Positions 7,010-10,699 of a stretch of 10,699 nucleotides of DNA are shown here, piece after piece (within the stretch, counting starts at the first letter, position 1; the number at the start of each line of letters is the position of its first letter). This DNA comes from FEN-987 sp049521055 (lineage in GTDB: Archaea > Thermoproteota > Bathyarchaeia > 40CM-2-53-6), in assembly GCA_049521055.1 (NCBI GenBank), contig JBEKPE010000100.1:1-10699 (forward strand). Reading direction: 5' to 3'. The position numbers and the translations under genes were made by a program. The notes beneath the pieces are model-generated. The model was not told where the DNA came from. It did no database searches and saw only the letters and a program-made list of their open reading frames with translations.

Positions 7010-9127
7010 TTGAAGAAGAAAGAACAAGTGGTTGCAGCGCCGAAGCGGATAAGGTACGTGAAGGTCCTTGTGGACCCATCGCTGAAGGTGCAACCCGAGA
7101 TCCATGTACCGCAGCCGAATTTCGGGTCGCTGATTGAGATTACGCCCTTTCGAGATGGTTTCTTCCACCACCCCGCAACCCTCAATCCTATCCTCGCGCA
7201 GGAAACATACCGCCAATCTGGGCTGAAACTAGAATACTCTCCTCAAGCGCTCAAGCTGATTCGCGAACACCGAACCGTGATACTGGAGTATGATCCTGAA
7301 GGGTACGTCTGGGTTAGACCGCTGAAAGATGACTCATTGAAAGATATTCTCGACGACTGGACTTTCAAGACGTATGTTGTTTGGAGCCCATATTATGACA
7401 GCTACCGACTCAGGCAAGCAGGGTCATTGGAATTCGCGAAACAGGCGTTCGAACGAGACGGTGTGCGGCTGCAACTCAAGAACTTCCCGCAAAAAGAAAC
7501 GGGACTGCGTAAAACTCACGCTCCAAGAAGCATCAATGTCACACTCTATCCATTTCAGCGAAAAGCTGTGCAATTTATTTTAGCAAACGACGGCCGCGCC
7601 TGCCTTTTTGATGAGATGGGGTTAGGCAAGACTATCTCAGCGGCTAGTGCTTTGATCGAGCTGGAGAAGCTTAGAAAGGCTTCCAGGGCATTGATAGTCG
7701 CACCCAACGCTGTCGTTGACCAGTGGCGGGAGGAACTTGTTGAGAAATTCAACCTAGAACCTACCGTAGTCACGTCTAAGCGTTCCATTCGGGAGCGCAG
7801 CAAATTGTACGACGATCCCTTAGTTGTCGTAAACTACGAGTTGGTTCGCACGGACGCGGATCTGATAATGCAGAGAGCTTTCGACACTCTGATACTTGAT
7901 GAGGTAACCCGGGTCAAGAACTTGGACACTCAGACGAGTGAGGCGGTCAAGAAGTTGATCGTTCGAAATGTGATCGCTTTGACTGGCACCCCGCTCGAAA
8001 ATCATCTCGGCGAACTCTACAACATAGTGAATATTGTACGGCCAGGTTTCTTCGGGCGATACCATGAAGACTTCCTAGCTCGGTTCACCTTGAGGTTATC
8101 GGGGCAGGGATGGCAATCCTACCGGCCAATCATTAATCCTGAAACTTTGCCTTTGCTTAGGAAAGAACTCAAGGCGGTTTCGATCCGCCGTACGAAGGCC
8201 CAAGTGCTAAGGCAATTGCCCTCGCTAACCATGCAGTATGTGTACACCGAACCGGCCAGAAACCAACGAACGATTTACGATATACTCCAGGAGAGTCTAA
8301 GCGAAACAGTCCTTGAGGAGTACGCTTTCAGCACTACCGAACACGAAGGACCCAATCCATTCACATCTAACCGACTTAGACTGTACACTCTTCTCAGAGA
8401 GGCTTGCGCCGACATTAGCATGATAGCGGGCTACCTGCGAAGGAAGCAACGCGAGAACACTCGTGACGCCGAGTTACTCCGTGAATCGCCAATCTTCAAA
8501 AAATTGCTACGAGCGGTCGCTAGACTTGAACCCGAGAACGCAAAGCTGGTCGAGCTAAAAGAACTCGTCGAGGACTTGACGGAGCAATCCCACAAAATTG
8601 TAATCTTCTCGCAATTTGTCCCAGTCGTTAATCTCATACAAGAAGAACTAGAAGGCAAGGGAATCCCAACACTTGTGTACCATGGGCAGCTTTCGCGCGA
8701 CGAACGAATAGCCAATCTACACAAATTCACAGAGCAACCCACCTACCGAGTCCTCGCGAGCACGGACGCTGGACAGTTTGGCTTGAACTTGCAAGTAGCT
8801 GACGTCGTCGTAAATTACGACTTGCCCTGGAACCCTGCTAGGCTGCTTCAGCGAATCGCACGCCTCCACCGAATCGGCCAAACCAACAAAGTACTTGCAG
8901 TGAATTTCGTCGTCAAGGGCACCATCGAGGAACACGTACGCGACGTCCTAGAGCGGAAGCGAACACTATTCCGAGAAGTCACGGTAAGCGAAATGACGGA
9001 GAGTGAAGAATTGACTTTGGATGAATTGAAGGAAATCTTCGGATTCGACATGAGGAAGTTAGCCGCAAAGATTCGTGAACGCTATGGGTTGAAACTGGAA
9101 AAGCCTCTGCCTAGAACCGACCCATAG
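7010..9127 (+). CDS. SNF2-family helicase/translocase (DEAD/DEAH superfamily 2)
   Basis: ATP-driven double-stranded DNA translocase of superfamily 2, 705 residues. Residues 1-180 are an N-terminal region that I do not recognise. The first RecA lobe has the Q-type motif LYPFQRKAVQF, Walker A DEMGLGKT (201-208), motif Ib-like VAPNAVVDQW, motif II LDEVTRVKN (DEVT at 297-300, where SNF2 proteins usually have DEAH) and motif III LTGTPLEN (324-331). A helical insertion with charged segments lies between the lobes (about 420-510). The second lobe has IFSQFVPVV, VYHGQLSRDER, motif V STDAGQFGLNLQ and motif VI QRIARLHRIGQ (614-624), with both arginines. It is complete and probably active. The start is TTG 7010: a TAG lies 16 codons upstream and no ATG or GTG intervenes; GTG 7028 is the alternative. 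Likely roles are remodelling of DNA-bound proteins or RNA polymerase. The next gene is the intein-bearing zinc protein. Confidence 0.93.
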   Translation: MKKKEQVVAAPKRIRYVKVLVDPSLKVQPEIHVPQPNFGSLIEITPFRDGFFHHPATLNPILAQETYRQSGLKLEYSPQALKLIREHRTVILEYDPEGYVWVRPLKDDSLKDILDDWTFKTYVVWSPYYDSYRLRQAGSLEFAKQAFERDGVRLQLKNFPQKETGLRKTHAPRSINVTLYPFQRKAVQFILANDGRACLFDEMGLGKTISAASALIELEKLRKASRALIVAPNAVVDQWREELVEKFNLEPTVVTSKRSIRERSKLYDDPLVVVNYELVRTDADLIMQRAFDTLILDEVTRVKNLDTQTSEAVKKLIVRNVIALTGTPLENHLGELYNIVNIVRPGFFGRYHEDFLARFTLRLSGQGWQSYRPIINPETLPLLRKELKAVSIRRTKAQVLRQLPSLTMQYVYTEPARNQRTIYDILQESLSETVLEEYAFSTTEHEGPNPFTSNRLRLYTLLREACADISMIAGYLRRKQRENTRDAELLRESPIFKKLLRAVARLEPENAKLVELKELVEDLTEQSHKIVIFSQFVPVVNLIQEELEGKGIPTLVYHGQLSRDERIANLHKFTEQPTYRVLASTDAGQFGLNLQVADVVVNYDLPWNPARLLQRIARLHRIGQTNKVLAVNFVVKGTIEEHVRDVLERKRTLFREVTVSEMTESEELTLDELKEIFGFDMRKLAAKIRERYGLKLEKPLPRTDP

Positions 9128-9225
9128 GCCAAGGTAAGGTCCCCTCAGGCGTTCACTGTCAATTGTTGGGATGGTCTAGGAGAACTTTCACTCATCTCTC
9201 TACCGTATTACGCAGATCTGCAATC

Positions 9226-10575
9226 GTGCGACTCAGGGAAGTGGAAACCTTCTGCGAAGCCTGCACTGAGGGGACTACAATTATTGCTGGCGATTACAAA
9301 ACGATATCTGAGTATCGCGAGGGTGATGACTGTATCGGTGCAAGCCGCGTTGGTCATGTCAATCAAGTCATCCGGCGACATTACCGAGGACCCTTCCTGA
9401 CCGTATCTGCTCGTGGTCTACTTCCAATCTCCGTTACACCCGACCATCTGTTTTCGGTCATATGCAGAAGATACTTGCACGGTCGGCGAATTTTGACGGG
9501 CCCAAAGTGGGTCAAGGCAGCCGAGATGCAAGCGTGTCTGCATGGGAAGAAGGGTGACTATCTATTGACACCGAGATTTTCAGGAAACGTAAACGTCAAC
9601 GAGTTACAACTCTCCCCGTACACTTCACAACGCGGTGCGCGTGTCGCACGTGGTAAGAATGTTCCTCTCACTTTCCCATTGAATAACGAAACTGCGTGGC
9701 TCTTGGGAATCTATGCCGCCGAGGGCAGTCCCATTCAGAATGCAATAACGTTCAGTCTCGGCAAACATGAACGTTCCCTGGCCTCAAGAATCCGCACCGC
9801 CGCTCGTCACTTGGGCTATTCCTCATTCAACAGGACGAAGACGACGGGTCTAGTCGTGATAGTTCCGAGCCGCATTCTAAGAAGAGCTTTTGTCTCGTGG
9901 CTGGGCACTAATGCAGGTAACAAGCGAGTGCCCGACTTCATTCTTTATCACCGTCGCACCGAATTGGGGAGCGCTTTCCTTTCGGGCTATTTGGATGGAG
10001 ACGGATCTTATGAAGTGCGACCAGGGCGAACACCTCGGATGACCGCCAGTACAGTGTCCCGGACTTTAGCTCTTCAAATACAATTTCTATCAATCCGTCT
10101 GGGACGACGGTGCTACATTCACATGCCAAAGTTCCACGCATCTGGCATTATCGAAGGAAGGATAGTGAAATACCGGCAACGCTACAGACTACATCTGCCC
10201 ATTCATCCTACCAGGTTCCACTCAATACTCAACGACCACTGGTTACTCTCACCTGTCGTCGGAATAACCCAAAAGAGTTACGACGACCAAGTCTTCGATT
10301 TGCAAACAAGCGAAGGAACCTACCTGATGCACAACGCTCTAGTACATAACTGCAGTCCACCTAGGGTTCCTCGATATGAGGGAACCAGATTAATTCTGGA
10401 GCAAGTAAGCTGCGGCTGCCAGTGCCCTGAAACTGTATTCGAATCCAGGGGTCCTCGTTGCTCAAGGTGCGACCATCCTGTGAAGGTTGAGCTTACCGAT
10501 CGATGGGAGGATCCGTATCTGTGGATAGATCCTAAGACGCATAGGCCTGTAAGAATCGACGATGTCAAATCCTAA
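9226..10575 (+). CDS. Small Cys-rich zinc-binding protein interrupted by an intein
   Basis: The precursor has about 449 residues from GTG 9226. After removal of the 363-residue intein the product is about 86 residues: a 12-residue N-extein ending FCEA and a 74-residue C-extein starting CSPPRVPR. The spliced chain has cysteines at about 10, 13, 33, 35, 37, 49 and 52 plus His54, in the pattern CxxC...CxCxC...CxxCxH, enough for one or two zinc sites. The C-terminus is acidic and tryptophan-rich (DRWEDPYLWIDPKTHRPVR). I do not recognise the family. The start is uncertain: TTG 9163, GTG 9226 and GTG 9241 are in frame and none has a good ribosome site; 9226 gives a compact protein. It lies about 100 bases after the SNF2 gene on the same strand, so a helicase partner is possible but unproven. 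Confidence 0.75.
   Translation: MRLREVETFCEACTEGTTIIAGDYKTISEYREGDDCIGASRVGHVNQVIRRHYRGPFLTVSARGLLPISVTPDHLFSVICRRYLHGRRILTGPKWVKAAEMQACLHGKKGDYLLTPRFSGNVNVNELQLSPYTSQRGARVARGKNVPLTFPLNNETAWLLGIYAAEGSPIQNAITFSLGKHERSLASRIRTAARHLGYSSFNRTKTTGLVVIVPSRILRRAFVSWLGTNAGNKRVPDFILYHRRTELGSAFLSGYLDGDGSYEVRPGRTPRMTASTVSRTLALQIQFLSIRLGRRCYIHMPKFHASGIIEGRIVKYRQRYRLHLPIHPTRFHSILNDHWLLSPVVGITQKSYDDQVFDLQTSEGTYLMHNALVHNCSPPRVPRYEGTRLILEQVSCGCQCPETVFESRGPRCSRCDHPVKVELTDRWEDPYLWIDPKTHRPVRIDDVKS
9262..10350 (+). mobile_element. Intein with LAGLIDADG homing endonuclease
   Basis: A self-splicing protein element of 363 residues, in frame in its host gene. Splicing parts are complete: Cys1 in CTEGTTIIAGDY (block A), T59 and H62 in SVTPDHLF (block B), FDLQTSEGTYLMHN (block F, Asp346), and the ending ALVHN with penultimate His362 and Asn363, followed by extein Cys (+1). 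This is a standard class 1 intein. Between blocks B and F lies a two-motif LAGLIDADG nuclease: LLGIYAAEG (147-155, acid Glu154) and LSGYLDGDG (240-248, Asp247 region). Both acids are kept, so homing activity is likely. Insertion is between Ala and Cys of a CxxC zinc knuckle. There is no break in the frame. Confidence 0.93.
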
Positions 10576-10647
10576 ATCTCGTAAAAACCCGACTTGTATC
10601 GTTGTTGCTGGCCGCAGTTTTCTACAAAAGGTAATTAGCAACACAGA

Positions 10648-10699
10648 ATGGCATCTTTGCTGAAGTCTAATGGTATCCGAGCTTCCGAGCAACGTTCTT
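10648..10699 (+). CDS. Possible start of a further ORF, cut by the window end
   Basis: ATG at 10648 opens a frame of 17 codons to the window edge (begins MASLLKSNGIRASEQ). AGGT at 10629-10632 is a weak and rather distant ribosome site. Too little is visible to name it. The 72 bases between the intein host gene and this ATG show no other clear signal. Confidence 0.25.
   Translation, partial: MASLLKSNGIRASEQRS

Overview
The window looks archaeal, most likely from a mesophilic or moderately thermophilic relative of Nitrososphaeria/Thermoproteota. The lineage guess is weak and rests on style: GGTG/GGAG ribosome-binding sites, TATA-like elements upstream of short leaders, many TTG/GTG starts, a DnaK without the roughly 23-residue insert of Gram-negative DnaK, an HTH-less tandem RAM-domain protein, and an intein with a LAGLIDADG nuclease. 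GC looks to be near 50 percent. No tRNA, rRNA, CRISPR array or insertion sequence is visible.

Left part (1-5053). The 3' part of an inositol-monophosphatase/FBPase-family gene runs rightward and meets dnaJ stop-to-stop at 743/744. On the minus strand, read right to left, come a tandem RAM-domain (Lrp/AsnC sensor) gene, a possible 31-codon ORF joined to it by an ATGA overlap, then grpE, dnaK and dnaJ. These last three form the Hsp70 chaperone machine, and all three begin with TTG. dnaK is broken: about 31 conserved residues are missing right after the GGPT of the adenosine-binding motif, and the frame changes there. The rest of the gene and its partners are intact, so this is either a recent deletion or an assembly error.

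Middle part (5054-6897). A divergent promoter region separates the RAM-domain gene from a rightward pair: a ChrB-type chromate-resistance domain protein (Chrome_Resist family) and a 12-TM MFS transporter. The conserved end of the ChrB domain (YDALY..C) lies in another frame, which shows a one-base frameshift near 5540. The pair looks like a small oxyanion/metal-stress module with an MFS pump and no visible ChrA.

Right part (7010-10699). A 702-706 residue SNF2-family helicase/translocase is followed on the same strand by a small Cys-rich protein interrupted by a complete 363-residue intein (9262-10350). The intein sits inside a CxxC zinc knuckle: the second cysteine is the intein's Cys1 before splicing and the C-extein +1 Cys afterwards. 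The spliced host is only about 86 residues and I do not recognise its family. This SNF2 plus intein-interrupted zinc protein is the most unusual part of the window. A new ORF may begin at 10648 and leave the window.
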